Shown here one piece after another: positions 33,526 through 46,200 of a DNA stretch of 64,000 nt (positions are counted from its first letter, which is position 1; each line of letters opens with the position of its first letter). The stretch lies in the NCBI GenBank assembly GCA_029207755.1, contig JARCOQ010000243.1, positions 5,001-69,000 of the forward strand, given 5' to 3'. Below the pieces are notes generated by a model. That model did not search any database. It was not told the DNA's origin and saw only the letters and a program-made list of their open reading frames with translations. Source of the stretch: Chamaea fasciata (Eukaryota > Chordata > Aves > Passeriformes > Sylviidae). The translations under genes and the position numbers were made by a program.

Positions 33526-34285
33526 TAGTCGGTGACTATAGCTTCCCAGAGAAGAGAGCCACTGTTCCTGCACAGAGCTCTGTGCCCCGGAGTGGGCTTC
33601 TGCCACTTAGAATTCTGAACAGTGTACTTACTCCCACAACCAAGCTGCCATGAAGCTGAAACCCTAGCTGCCCTTAGACTGCCAAACACCCCCTGCAAAC
33701 TGACATCAGGAACTTGGAGGGGTGAGTTTAGCTTTCCACAGAAAAGACCCACCGTTCCTGCACAGAACTCTCGGCCACGGAGTGCGCTGCTAACTGATAA
33801 AAATAAGTTCAGCACAGGACTTCTGCCAGATCCAAGCATCCAGAAGCTGGAACCCTTACTGGCCTTGGAGCGCCAAATGTCTCCTACAGCCTGACATCAG
33901 GAACCTGCTGGGGTGAGTTTAGTTTCCCACAGAAAACACCCACAGTTCCTGCACAGAGCTGTGTGCCCGGGAGTGGGCTTCTGCCACTTAGAATTCTGAA
34001 CAGTGCACATTACTCCCAGAACCAAGCTGTAAGAAGTTGGAACGCTAACTGTCCTTGGAGTGCCCAATGTCTCCTACAACCTGACATTAGGAACTTAGTC
34101 GGTGAGTATAGCTTCCCACAGAAAAGACCCACCGTTCCTGCACAGAGTTCTGTGCCCGGAAGTGGGCTTCTGCCACATAGAATTCTGAACACTGCTGCAC
34201 TTCTCCCATAGCCAGGCTCCCAGAAGCTGGAACCCTAACTGTCCTGCGAGTGCCCAATGTCTCCTACAACCTGAAATTAGGAACT
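33525..34285. repeat. Satellite segment duplicated at 43032-43792
   Basis: Offset 9507 bp (50 monomers). Both copies carry the rare GGTGACTATAGCTTCCCAGAG variant, in which the usual plus-strand GGTGAGT is changed to GGTGACT. Confidence 0.8.
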
Positions 34286-37200
34286 TCAGGGGGTGAGTTT
34301 AGCTTCCCAGAGAAGAGACCCACAGTCCCTGCACAGACCTCTGTGTCCCGGAGTAGGCTTCTGCCACTTAGAATTCTGAACAGTGTACTTACTCCCACAA
34401 CCAAGCTGCCATGAAGCTGAAACCCTAGCTGCCCTTAGACTGCCAAACACCCCCTGCAAACTGACATCAGGAACTTGGAGGGGTGAGTTTAGCTTTCCAC
34501 AGAAAAGACCCACCGTTCCTGCACAGAACTCTCGGCCACGGAGTGCGCTGCTAACTGATAAAAATAAGTTCAGCACAGGACTTCTGCCAGATCCAAGCAT
34601 CCAGAAGCTGGAACCCTTACTGGCCTTGGAGCGCCAAATGTCTCCTACAGCCTGACATCAGGAACCTGCTGGGGTGAGTTTAGTTTCCCACAGAAAACAC
34701 CCACAGTTCCTGCACAGAGCTGTGTGCCCGGGAGTGGGCTTCTGCCACTTAGAATTCTGAACAGTGCACATTACTCCCAGAACCAAGCTGTAAGAAGTTG
34801 GAACGCTAACTGTCCTTGGAGTGCCCAATGTCTCCTACAACCTGACATTAGGAACTTAGTCGGTGAGTATAGCTTCCCACAGAAAAGACCCACCGTTCCT
34901 GCACAGAGTTCTGTGCCCGGAAGTGGGCTTCTGCCACATAGAATTCTGAACAGTGTACTTACTCCCACAATCAAGCTGCCATGAAGCTGAAACCCTAGCT
35001 GCCCTTAGACTGCCAAACACCCCCTGCCAACTGACATCAGGAACTTGGAGGGGTGAGTTTAGCTTTCCACAGAAAAGACCCACCGTTCCTGCACAGAACT
35101 CTCGGCCACGGAGTGCGCTGCTAACTGATAAAAATAAGTTCAGCACAGGACTTCTGCCAGATCCAAGCATCCAGAAGCTGGAACCCTTACTGGCCTTGGA
35201 GTGCCAAATGGCTCCTACAGCCTGACATCAGGAACCTGCTGGGGTGAGTTTAGTTTCCCACAGAAAAGACCCACAGTTCCTACACAGAGCTCTGTGCCCC
35301 GGAGTGGGCTTCTGCCACTTAGAATTCTGAACAGTGCACATTACTCCCACAACAAAGCTGTCAGAAGCTGGAACCCTAACTGTCCTTGGAGTGCCCAATG
35401 TCTCCTACAACCTGACATTAGGAACTTAGTCGGTGAGTATAGCTTCCCACAGAAAAGACCCACCGTTCCTGCACAGAACTCTCGGCCACGGAGTGCGCTG
35501 CTAACTGATAAAAATAAGTTCAGCACAGGACTTCTGCCAGATCCAAGCATCCAGAAGCTGGAACCCTTACTGGCCTTGGAGTGCCAAATGTCTCCTACAG
35601 CCTGACATCAGGAACCTGCTGGGGTGAGTTTTGTTTCCCACAGAAAAGACCCACAGTTCCTGCACAGAGCTCTGTGCCCGGGAGTGGGCTTCTGCCACTT
35701 AGAATTCTGAACAGTGCACATTACGCCCAGAACCAAGCTGTAAGAAGTTGGAACGCTAACTGTCCTTGGAGTGCCCAATGTCTCCTAAAACCTGCCATTA
35801 GGAACTTAGGGGGTGAGTATAGCTTCCCACAGAAGAGAGCCACTGTTCCTGCACAGAGTTCTGTGCCCGGAAGTGGGCTTCTGCCACTTAGAATTCTGAA
35901 CACTGCTGCACTTCTCCCATAGCCAGGCTCCCAGAAGCTGGAACCCTAACTGTCCTGCGAGTGCCCAATGTCTCCTACAACCTGACATTAGGAACTTCAG
36001 GGGGTGAGTTTAGCTTCCCACAGAAGAGACCCACAGTCCCTGCACAGAGCTCTGTGTCCCGGAGTGGGCTTCTGCCACTTAGAATTCTGAACAGTGTACT
36101 TACTCCCACAACCAAGCTGCCATGAAGCTGAAACCCTAGCTGCCCTTAGACTGCCAAACACCCCCTGCAAACTGACATCAGGAACTTGGAGGGGTGAGTT
36201 TAGCTTTCCACAGAAAAGACCCACCGTTCCTGCACAGAACTCTCGGCCACGGAGTGGGCTGCGAACTGAAAAAAATAAGTTCTGCACAGGACTTCTGCCA
36301 GATCCAAGCATCCAAAAGCTGGAACCCTAACTGTCCTGCGAGTGCCCAATGTCTCCTACAACCTGACCTTAGGAACTTAGTCGGTGAGTATAGCTTCCCA
36401 CAGAAGAGAGCCAATGTTCCTGCACAGAACTCTCGGCCACGGAGTGCGCTGCTAACTGATAAAAATAAGTTCAGCACAGGACTTCTGCCAGATCCAAGCA
36501 TCCAGAAGCTGGAACCCTTACTGGCCTTGGAGTGCCAAATGGCTCCTACAGCCTGACATCAGGAACCTGCTGGGGTGAGTTTAGTTTCCCACAGAAAAGA
36601 CCCACAGTTCCTGCACAGAGGTCTGTGTCCCGGAGTGGGCTTCTGCGACTTAGAATTCTGAACAGTGCACATTACGCCCAGAACCAAGCTGTCAGAAGCT
36701 GGAACCCTAACTGTCCTTGGAGTGCCCAATGTCTCCTACAACCTGACATTAGGAACGTAGTCGGTGAGTATAGCTTCCCACAGAAAAGACCCACCGTTCC
36801 TGCACAGAACTCTCGGCCACGAAGTGGGCTGCTAACTGATAAAAATAAGTTCAGCACAGGACTTCTGCCAGATCCAAGCATCCAGAAGCTGGAACCCTAA
36901 CTGGCCTTGGAGCGCCAAATGTCTCCTACAGCCTGACATCACGAACTTAGTCGGTGAGTATAGCTTCCCACAGAAGAGAGCCACTGTTCCTGCACAGAGC
37001 TCTGTGCCCGGGAGTGGGCTTCTGCCACTTAGAATTCTGAACAGTGTACTTACTGCCACAACCAAGCTGCCATGAAGCTGAAACCCTAGCTGCCCTTAGA
37101 CTGCCAAACACCCCCTGCAAACTGACATCATGAACTTGGAGGGGTGAGTTTTGCTTCCCACAGAAAAGACCCACAGTTCCTGCACAGAACTCTCGGCCAC

Positions 37201-40200
37201 GGAGTGCGCTGCTAACTGATAAAAATAAGTTCAGCACAGGACTTCTGCCAGATCCAAGCATCCAGAAGCTGGAACCCTTACTGGCCTTGGAGCGCCAAAT
37301 GTCTCCTACAGCCTGACATCAGGAACCTGCTGGGGTGAGTTTTGTTTCCCACAGAAAAGACCCACAATTCCTGCACAGAGCTCTGTACCCGGGAGTGGGC
37401 TTCTGCCACTTAGAATTCTGAACAGTGCACATTACTCCCAGAACCAAGCTGTAAGAAGTTGGAACGCTAACTGTCCTTGGAGTGCCCAATGTCTCCTAAA
37501 ACCTGCCATTAGGAACTTAGTTGGTGAGTATAGCTTCCCACAGAAGAGAGCCACTGTTCCTGCACAGAGTTCTGTGCCCGGAAGTGGGCTTCTGCCACTT
37601 AGAATTCTGAACACTGCTGCACTTCTCCCATAGCCAAGCTCCCAGAAGCTGGAACCCTAACTGTCCTGCGAGTGCCCAATGTCTCCTACGACCTGACATT
37701 AGGAACTTCAGGGGGTGAGTTTAGCTTCCCACAGAAAAGACCCACAGTCCCTGCACAGAGCTCTGTGTCCCGGAGTGGGCTTCTGCCACTTAGAATTCTG
37801 AACAGTGTACTTACTCCCACAACCAAGCTGCCATGAAGCTGAAACCCTAGCTGCCCTTAGACTGCCAAACACCCCCTGCAAACTGACATCATGACCTTGG
37901 AGGGGTGAGTTTTGCTTCCCACAGAAAAGACCCACCGTTCCTGCACAGAACTCTCGGCCACGGAGTGGGCTGCTAACTGATAAAAATAAGTTCAGCACAG
38001 GACTTCTGCCAGATCCAAGCATCCAGAAGCTGGAACCCTTACTGGCCTTGGAGTGCCAAATGGCTCCTACAGCCTGACATCAGGAACCTGCTGGGGTGAG
38101 TTTAGTTTCCCACAGAAAAGACCCACCATTCCTACACAGAGCTCTGTGCCCCGGAGTGGGCTTCTGCCACTTAGAATTCTGAACAGTGCACATTACTCCC
38201 ACAACAAAGCTGTCAGAAGCTGGAACCCTAACTGTCCTTGGAGTGCCCAATGTCTCCTACAACCTGACATTAGGAACGTAGTCGGTGAGTATAGCTTCCC
38301 ACAGAAAAGACCCACCGTTCCTGCACAGAGCTCTGTGCCCGGGAGTGGGCTTCTGCCACTTACAATTCTGAACAGTGTACTTACTCACACAACCAAGCTG
38401 CCATGAAGCTGAAACCCAAGCTGCCCTTAGACTGCCAAACACCCCCTGCAAACTGACATCAGGAATTTGGAGGGGTGAGTTTAGCTTTCCACAGAAAAGA
38501 CCCACCGTTCCTGCACAGAACTCTCGGCCACGGAGTGGGCTGTGAACTGAAAAAAAATAAGTTCTGCACAGGATTTCTGCCAGATCCAAGCATCCAAAAG
38601 CTGGAACCCTAACTGTCCTGCGAGTGCCCAATGTCTCCTACAACCTGACATTAGGAACTTAGTCGGTGAGTATAGCTTCCCACAGAAGAGAGCCACTGTT
38701 CCTGCACAGAGCTCTGTGCCCCGGAGTGGGCTTCTGCCACTTAGAATTCTGAACAGTGTACTTACTCCCACAACCAAGCTGCCATGAAGCTGAAACCCTA
38801 GCTGCCCTTAGACTGCCAAACACCCCATGCAAACTGACATCAGGAACTTGGAGGGGTGAGTTTAGCTTTCCACAGAAAAGACCCACCGTTCCAGCACAGA
38901 ACTCTCGGCCACGGAGTGCGCTGCTAACTGATAAAAATAAGTTCAGCACAGGACTTCTGCCAGATCCAAGCATCCAGAAGCTGGAACCCTTACTGGCCTT
39001 GGAGTGCCAAATGGCTCCTACAGCCTGACATCAGGAACCTGCTGGGGTGAGTTTTGTTTCCCACAGAAAAGACCCACAGTTCCTGCACAGAGCTGTGTGC
39101 CCGGGAGTGGGCTTCTGCCACTTAGAATTCTGAACAGTGCACATTACGCCCAGAACCAAGCTGTCAGAAGCTGGAACCCTAACTGTCCTTGGAGTGCCCA
39201 ATGTCTCCTACAACCTGACATTAGGAACGTAGTCGGTGAGTATAGCTTCCCACAGAAAAGACCCACCGCTCCTGCACAGAGCTCTGTGCCCCGGAGTGGG
39301 CTTCTGCCACTTAGAATTCTGAACAGTGTACTTACTCCCACAACCAAGCTGCCATGAAGCTGAAACCCTAGCTGCCCTTAGACTGCCAAACACCCCCTGC
39401 AAACTGACATCAGGAACTTGGAGGGGTGAGTTTAGCTTTCCACAGAAAAGACCCACCGTTCCTGCACAGAACTCTCGGCCACGGAGTGCGCTGCTAACTG
39501 ATAAAAATAAGTTCAGCACAGGACTTCTGCCAGATCCAAGCATCCAAAAGCTGGAACCCTTACTGGCCTTGGAGTGCCAAATGGCTCCTACAGCCTGACA
39601 TCAGGAACCTGCTGGGGTGAGTTTAGTTTCCCACAGAAAAGACCCACAGTTCCTACACAGAGCTCTGTGCCCCGGAGTGGGCTTCTGCCACTTAGAATTC
39701 TGAACAGTGCACATTACTCCCACAACAAAGCTGTCAGAAGCTGGAACCCTAACTGTCCTTGGAGTGCCCAATGTCTCCTAAAACCTGCCATTAGGAACTT
39801 AGGGGGTGAGTATAGCTTCCCACAGAAGAGACCCACCGTTCCTGCACAGAACTCTCGGCCACGGAGTGCGCTGCTAACTGATAAAAATAAGTTCAGCACA
39901 GGACTTCTGCCAGATCCAAGCATCCAGAAGCTGGAACCCTTACTGGCCTTGGAGTGCCAAATGTCTCCTACAGCCTGACATCAGGAACCTGCTGGGGTGA
40001 GTTTTGTTTCCCACAGAAAAGACCCACAGTTCCTGCACAGAGCTCTGTGCCCGGGAGTGGGCTTCTGCCACTTAGAATTCTGAACAGTGCACATTACGCC
40101 CAGAACCAAGCTGTAAGAAGTTGGAACGCTAACTGTCCTTGGAGTGCCCAATGTCTCCTAAAACCTGCCATTAGGAACTTAGGGGGTGAGTATAGCTTCC

Positions 40201-43200
40201 CACAGAAGAGACCCACTGTTCCTGCACAGAGTTCTGTGCCCGGAAGTGGGCTTCTGCCACTTAGAATTCTGAACACTGCTGCACTTCTCCCATAGCCAGG
40301 CTCCCAGAAGCTGGAACCCTAACTGTCCTGCGAGTGCCCAATGTCTCCTACAACCTGAAATTAGGAACTTCAGGGGGTGAGTTTAGCTTCCCAGAGAAGA
40401 GACCCACAGTCCCTGCACAGACCTCTGTGTCCCGGAGTAGGCTTCTGCCACTTAGAATTCTGAACAGTGTACTTACTCCCACAACCAAGCTGCCATGAAG
40501 CTGAAACCCTAGCTGCCCTTAGACTGCCAAACACCCCCTGCAAACTGACATCAGGAACTTGGAGGGGTGAGTTTAGCTTTCCACAGAAAAGACCCACCGT
40601 TCCTGCACAGAACTCTCGGCCACGGAGTGGGCTGTGAACTGAAAAAAATAAGTTCTGCACAGGACTTCTGCCAGATCCAAGCATCCAAAAGCTGGAACCC
40701 TAACTGTCCTGCGAGTGCCCAATGTCTCCTACAACCTGACATTAGGAACTTAGTCGGTGAGTATAGCTTCCCACAGAAGAGAGCCACTGTTCCTGCACAG
40801 TGCTCTGTGCCCCGGAGTGGGCTTCTGCCACTTAGAATTCTGAACAGTGTACTTACTCCCACAACCAAGCTGCCATGAAGCTGAAACCCTAGCTGCCCTT
40901 AGACTGCCAAACACCCCCTGCAAACTGACATCAGGAACTTGGAGGGGTGAGTTTAGCTTTCCACAGAAAAGACCCACCGTTCCTGCACAGAACTCTCGGC
41001 CACGGAGTGCGCTGCTAACTGATAAAAATAAGTTCAGCACAGGACTTCTGCCAGATCCAAGCATCCAGAAGCTGGAACCCTTACTGGCCTTGGAGTGCCA
41101 AATGGCTCCTACAGCCTGACATCAGGAACCTGCTGGGGTGAGTTTAGTTTCCCACAGAAAAGACCCACAGTTCCTACACAGAGCTCTGTGCCCCGGAGTG
41201 GGCTTCTGCCACTTAGAATTCTGAACAGTGCACATTACTCCCACAACAAAGCTGTCAGAAGCTGGAACCCTAACTGTCCTTGGAGTGCCCAATGTCTCCT
41301 ACAACCTGACATTAGGAACTTAGTCGGTGAGTATAGCTTCCCACAGAAAAGACCCACCGTTCCTGCACAGAACTCTCGGCCACGGAGTGCGCTGCTAACT
41401 GATAAAAATAAGTTCAGCACAGGACTTCTGCCAGATCCAAGCATCCAGAAGCTGGAACCCTTACTGGCCTTGGAGTGCCAAATGTCTCCTACAGCCTGAC
41501 ATCAGGAACCTGCTGGGGTGAGTTTTGTTTCCCACAGAAAAGACCCACAGTTCCTGCACAGAGCTCTGTGCCCGGGAGTGGGCTTCTGCCACTTAGAATT
41601 CTGAACAGTGCACATTACGCCCAGAACCAAGCTGTAAGAAGTTGGAACGCTAACTGTCCTTGGAGTGCCCAATGTCTCCTAAAACCTGCCATTAGGAACT
41701 TAGGGGGTGAGTATAGCTTCCCACAGAAGAGACCCACTGTTCCTGCACAGAGTTCTGTGCCCGGAAGTGGGCTTCTGCCACTTAGAATTCTGAACACTGC
41801 TGCACTTCTCCCATAGCCAGGCTCCCAGAAGCTGGAACCCTAACTGTCCTGCGAGTGCCCAATGTCTCCTACAACCTGACATTAGGAACTTCAGGGGGTG
41901 AGTTTAGCTTCCCACAGAAGAGACCCACAGTCCCTGCACAGAGCTCTGTGTCCCGGAGTGGGCTTCTGCCACTTAGAATTCTGAACAGTGTACTTACTCC
42001 CACAACCAAGCTGCCATGAAGCTGAAACCCTAGCTGCCCTTAGACTGCCAAACACCCCCTGCAAACTGACATCAGGAACTTGGAGGGGTGAGTTTAGCTT
42101 TCCACAGAAAAGACCCACCGTTCCTGCACAGAACTCTCGGCCACGGAGTGCGCTGCTAACTGATAAAAATAAGTTCAGCACAGGACTTCTGCCAGATCCA
42201 AGCATCCAGAAGCTGGAACCCTTACTGGCCTTGGAGCGCCAAATGTCTCCTACAGCCTGACATCAGGAACCTGCTGGGGTGAGTTTAGTTTCCCACAGAA
42301 AACACCCACAGTTCCTGCACAGAGCTCTGTGCCCCGGAGTGGGCTTCTGCCACTTAGAATTCTGAACAGTGCACATTACTCCCAGAACCAAGCTGTAAGA
42401 AGTTGGAACGCTAACTGTCCTTGGAGTGCCCAATGTCTCCTACAACCTGACATTAGGAACTTAGTGGGTGAGTATAGCTTCCCACAGAAAAGACCCACCG
42501 TTCCTGCACAGAGTTCTGTGCCCGGAAGTGGGCTTCTGCCACATAGAATTCTGAACACTGCTGCACTTCTCCCATAGCCAGGCTCCCAGAAGCTGGAACC
42601 CTAACTGTCCTGCGAGTGCCCAATGTCTCCTACAACCTGAAATTAGGAACTTCAGGGGGTGAGTTTAGCTTCCCAGAGAAGAGACCCACAGTCCCTGCAC
42701 AGACCTCTGTGTCCCGGAGTAGGCTTCTGCCACTTAGAATTCTGAACAGTGTACTTACTCCCACAACCAAGCTGCCATGAAGCTGAAACCCTAGCTGCCC
42801 TTAGACTGCCAAACACCCCCTGCAAACTGACATCAGGAACTTGGAGGGGTGAGTTTAGCTTTCCACAGAAAAGACCCACCGTTCCTGCACAGAACTCTCG
42901 GCCACGGAGTGGGCTGCGAACTGAAAAAAATAAGTTCTGCACAGGACTTCTGCCAGATCCAAGCATCCAAAAGCTGGAACCCTAACTGTCCTGCGAGTGC
43001 CCAATGTCTCCTACAACCTGACATTAGGAACTTAGTCGGTGACTATAGCTTCCCAGAGAAGAGAGCCACTGTTCCTGCACAGAGCTCTGTGCCCCGGAGT
43101 GGGCTTCTGCCACTTAGAATTCTGAACAGTGTACTTACTCCCACAACCAAGCTGCCATGAAGCTGAAACCCTAGCTGCCCTTAGACTGCCAAACACCCCC

Positions 43201-46200
43201 TGCAAACTGACATCAGGAACTTGGAGGGGTGAGTTTAGCTTTCCACAGAAAAGACCCACCGTTCCTGCACAGAACTCTCGGCCACGGAGTGCGCTGCTAA
43301 CTGATAAAAATAAGTTCAGCACAGGACTTCTGCCAGATCCAAGCATCCAGAAGCTGGAACCCTTACTGGCCTTGGAGCGCCAAATGTCTCCTACAGCCTG
43401 ACATCAGGAACCTGCTGGGGTGAGTTTAGTTTCCCACAGAAAACACCCACAGTTCCTGCACAGAGCTGTGTGCCCGGGAGTGGGCTTCTGCCACTTAGAA
43501 TTCTGAACAGTGCACATTACTCCCAGAACCAAGCTGTAAGAAGTTGGAACGCTAACTGTCCTTGGAGTGCCCAATGTCTCCTACAACCTGACATTAGGAA
43601 CTTAGTCGGTGAGTATAGCTTCCCACAGAAAAGACCCACCGTTCCTGCACAGAGTTCTGTGCCCGGAAGTGGGCTTCTGCCACATAGAATTCTGAACACT
43701 GCTGCACTTCTCCCATAGCCAGGCTCCCAGAAGCTGGAACCCTAACTGTCCTGCGAGTGCCCAATGTCTCCTACAACCTGAAATTAGGAACTTCAGGGGG
43801 TGAGTTTAGCTTCCCACAGAAGAGACCCACAGTCCCTGCACAGAGCTCTGTGTCCCGGAGTGGGCTTCTGCCACTTAGAATTCTGAACAGTGTACTTACT
43901 CCCACAACCAAGCTGCCATGAAGCTGAAACCCTAGCTGCCCTTAGACTGCCAAACACCCCCTGCCAACTGACATCAGGAACTTGGAGGGGTGAGTTTAGC
44001 TTTCCACAGAAAAGACCCACCGTTCCTGCACAGAACTCTCGGCCACAGAGTGGGCTGCGAACTGAAAAAAATAAGTTCTGCACAGGACTTCTACCAGATC
44101 CAAGCATCCAAAAGCTGGAACCCTAACTGGCCTTGGAGTGCCCAATGTCTCCTACAACCTGACATTAGGAACGTAGTCGGTGAGTATAGCTTCCCACAGA
44201 AGAGAGCCACTGTTCCTGCACAGAGCTCTGCGCCCGGGAGTGGGCTTCTGCCACTTAGAATTCTGAACAGTGTACTTACTGCCACAACCAAGCTGCCATG
44301 AAGCTGAAACCCTAGCTGCCCTTAGACTGCCAAACACCCCCTGCAAACTGACATCAGGAACTTGGAGGGGTGAGTTTTGCTTCCCACAGAAAAGACCCAC
44401 CGTTCCTGCACAGAACTCTCGGCCACGGAGTGGGCTGCGAACTGAAAAAAATAAGTTCTGCACAGGACTTCTGCCAGATCCAAGCATCCAGAAGCTGGAA
44501 CCCTTACTGGCCTTGGATTGCCAAATGGCTCCTACAGCCTGACATCAGGAACCTGCTGGGGTGAGTTTTGTTTCCCACAGAAAAGACCCACCATTCCTAC
44601 ACAGAGCTCTGTGCCCCGGAGTGGGCTTCTGCCACTTAGAATTCTGAACAGTGCACATTACTCCCACAACAAAGCTGTCAGAAGCTGGAACCCTAACTGT
44701 CCTGCGAGTGCCCAATGTCTCCTACAACCTGACATTAGGAACGTAGTCGGTGAGTATAGCTTCCCACAGAAAAGACCCACCGTTCCTGCACAGAGCTCTG
44801 TGCCCGGGAGTGGGCTTCTGCCACTTACAATTCTGAACAGTGTACTTACTCCCACAACTAAGCTGCCATGAAGCTGAAACCCAAGCTGCCCTTAGACTGC
44901 CAAACACCCCCTGCAAACTGACATCAGGAATTTGGAGGGGTGAGTTTAGCTTTCCACAGAAAAGACCCACCGTTCCTGCACAGAACTCTCGGCCACCGAG
45001 TGGGCTGTGAACTGATAAAAATAAGTTCAGCACAGGACTTCTGCCAGATCCAAGCATCCAGAAGCTGGAACCCTTACTGGCCTTGGAGTGCCCAATGTCT
45101 CCTACAACCTGACATTAGGAACGTAGTCGGTGAGTATAGCTTCCCACAGAAAAGACCCACCGCTCCTGCACAGAACTCTCGGCCACGGAGTGCGCTGCTA
45201 ACTGATAAAAATAAGTTCAGCACAGGACTTCTGCCAGATCCAAGCATCCAGAAGCTGGAACCCTTACTGGCCTTGGAGTGCCAGATGTCTCCTACAGCCT
45301 GACATCAGGAACCTGCTGGGGTGAGTTTTGTTTCCCACAGAAAAGACCCACAGTTCCTGCACAGAGCTGTGTGCCCGGGAGTGGGCTTCTGCCACTTAGA
45401 ATTCTGAACAGTGCACATTACACCCAGAACCAAGCTGTAAGAAGTTGGAACGCTAACTGTCCTTGGTGTGCCCAATGTCTCCTAAAACCTGCCATTAGGA
45501 ACTTAGGGGGTGAGGATAGCTTCCCACAGAAGAGAGCCACTGTTCCTGCACAGAGTTCTGTGCCCGGAAGTGGGCTTCTGCCACTTAGAATTCTGAACAC
45601 TGCTGCACTTCTCCCATAGCCAGGCTCCCAGAAGCTGGAACCCTAACTGTCCTGCGAGTGCCCAATGTCTCCTACAACCTGACATTACGAACTTCAGGGG
45701 GTGAGTTTAGCTTCCCACAGAAGAGACCCACAGTCCCTGCACAGAGCTCTGTGTCCCGGAGTGGGCTTCTGCCACTTAGAATTCTGAACAGTGTACTTAC
45801 TCCCACAACCAAGCTGCCATGAAGCTGAAACCCTAGCTGCCCTTAGACTGCCAAACACCCCCTGCAAACTGACATCAGGAACTTGGAGGGGTGAGTTTAG
45901 CTTTCCACAGAAAAGACCCACCGTTCCTGCACAGAACTCTCGGCCACGGAGTGGGCTGCGAACTGAAAAAAATAAGTTCTGCACAGGACTTCTGCCAGAT
46001 CCAAGCATCCAAAAGCTGGAACCCTAACTGTCCTTGGAGTGCCCAATGTCTCCTACAACCTGACATTAGGAACTTAGTCGGTGAGTATAGCTTCCCACAG
46101 AAGAGAGCCACTGTTCCTGCACAGAGCTCTGTACCCGGGAGTGGGCTTCTGCCACTTAGAATTCTGAACAGTGTACTCACTCCCACAACCAAGCTGCCAT

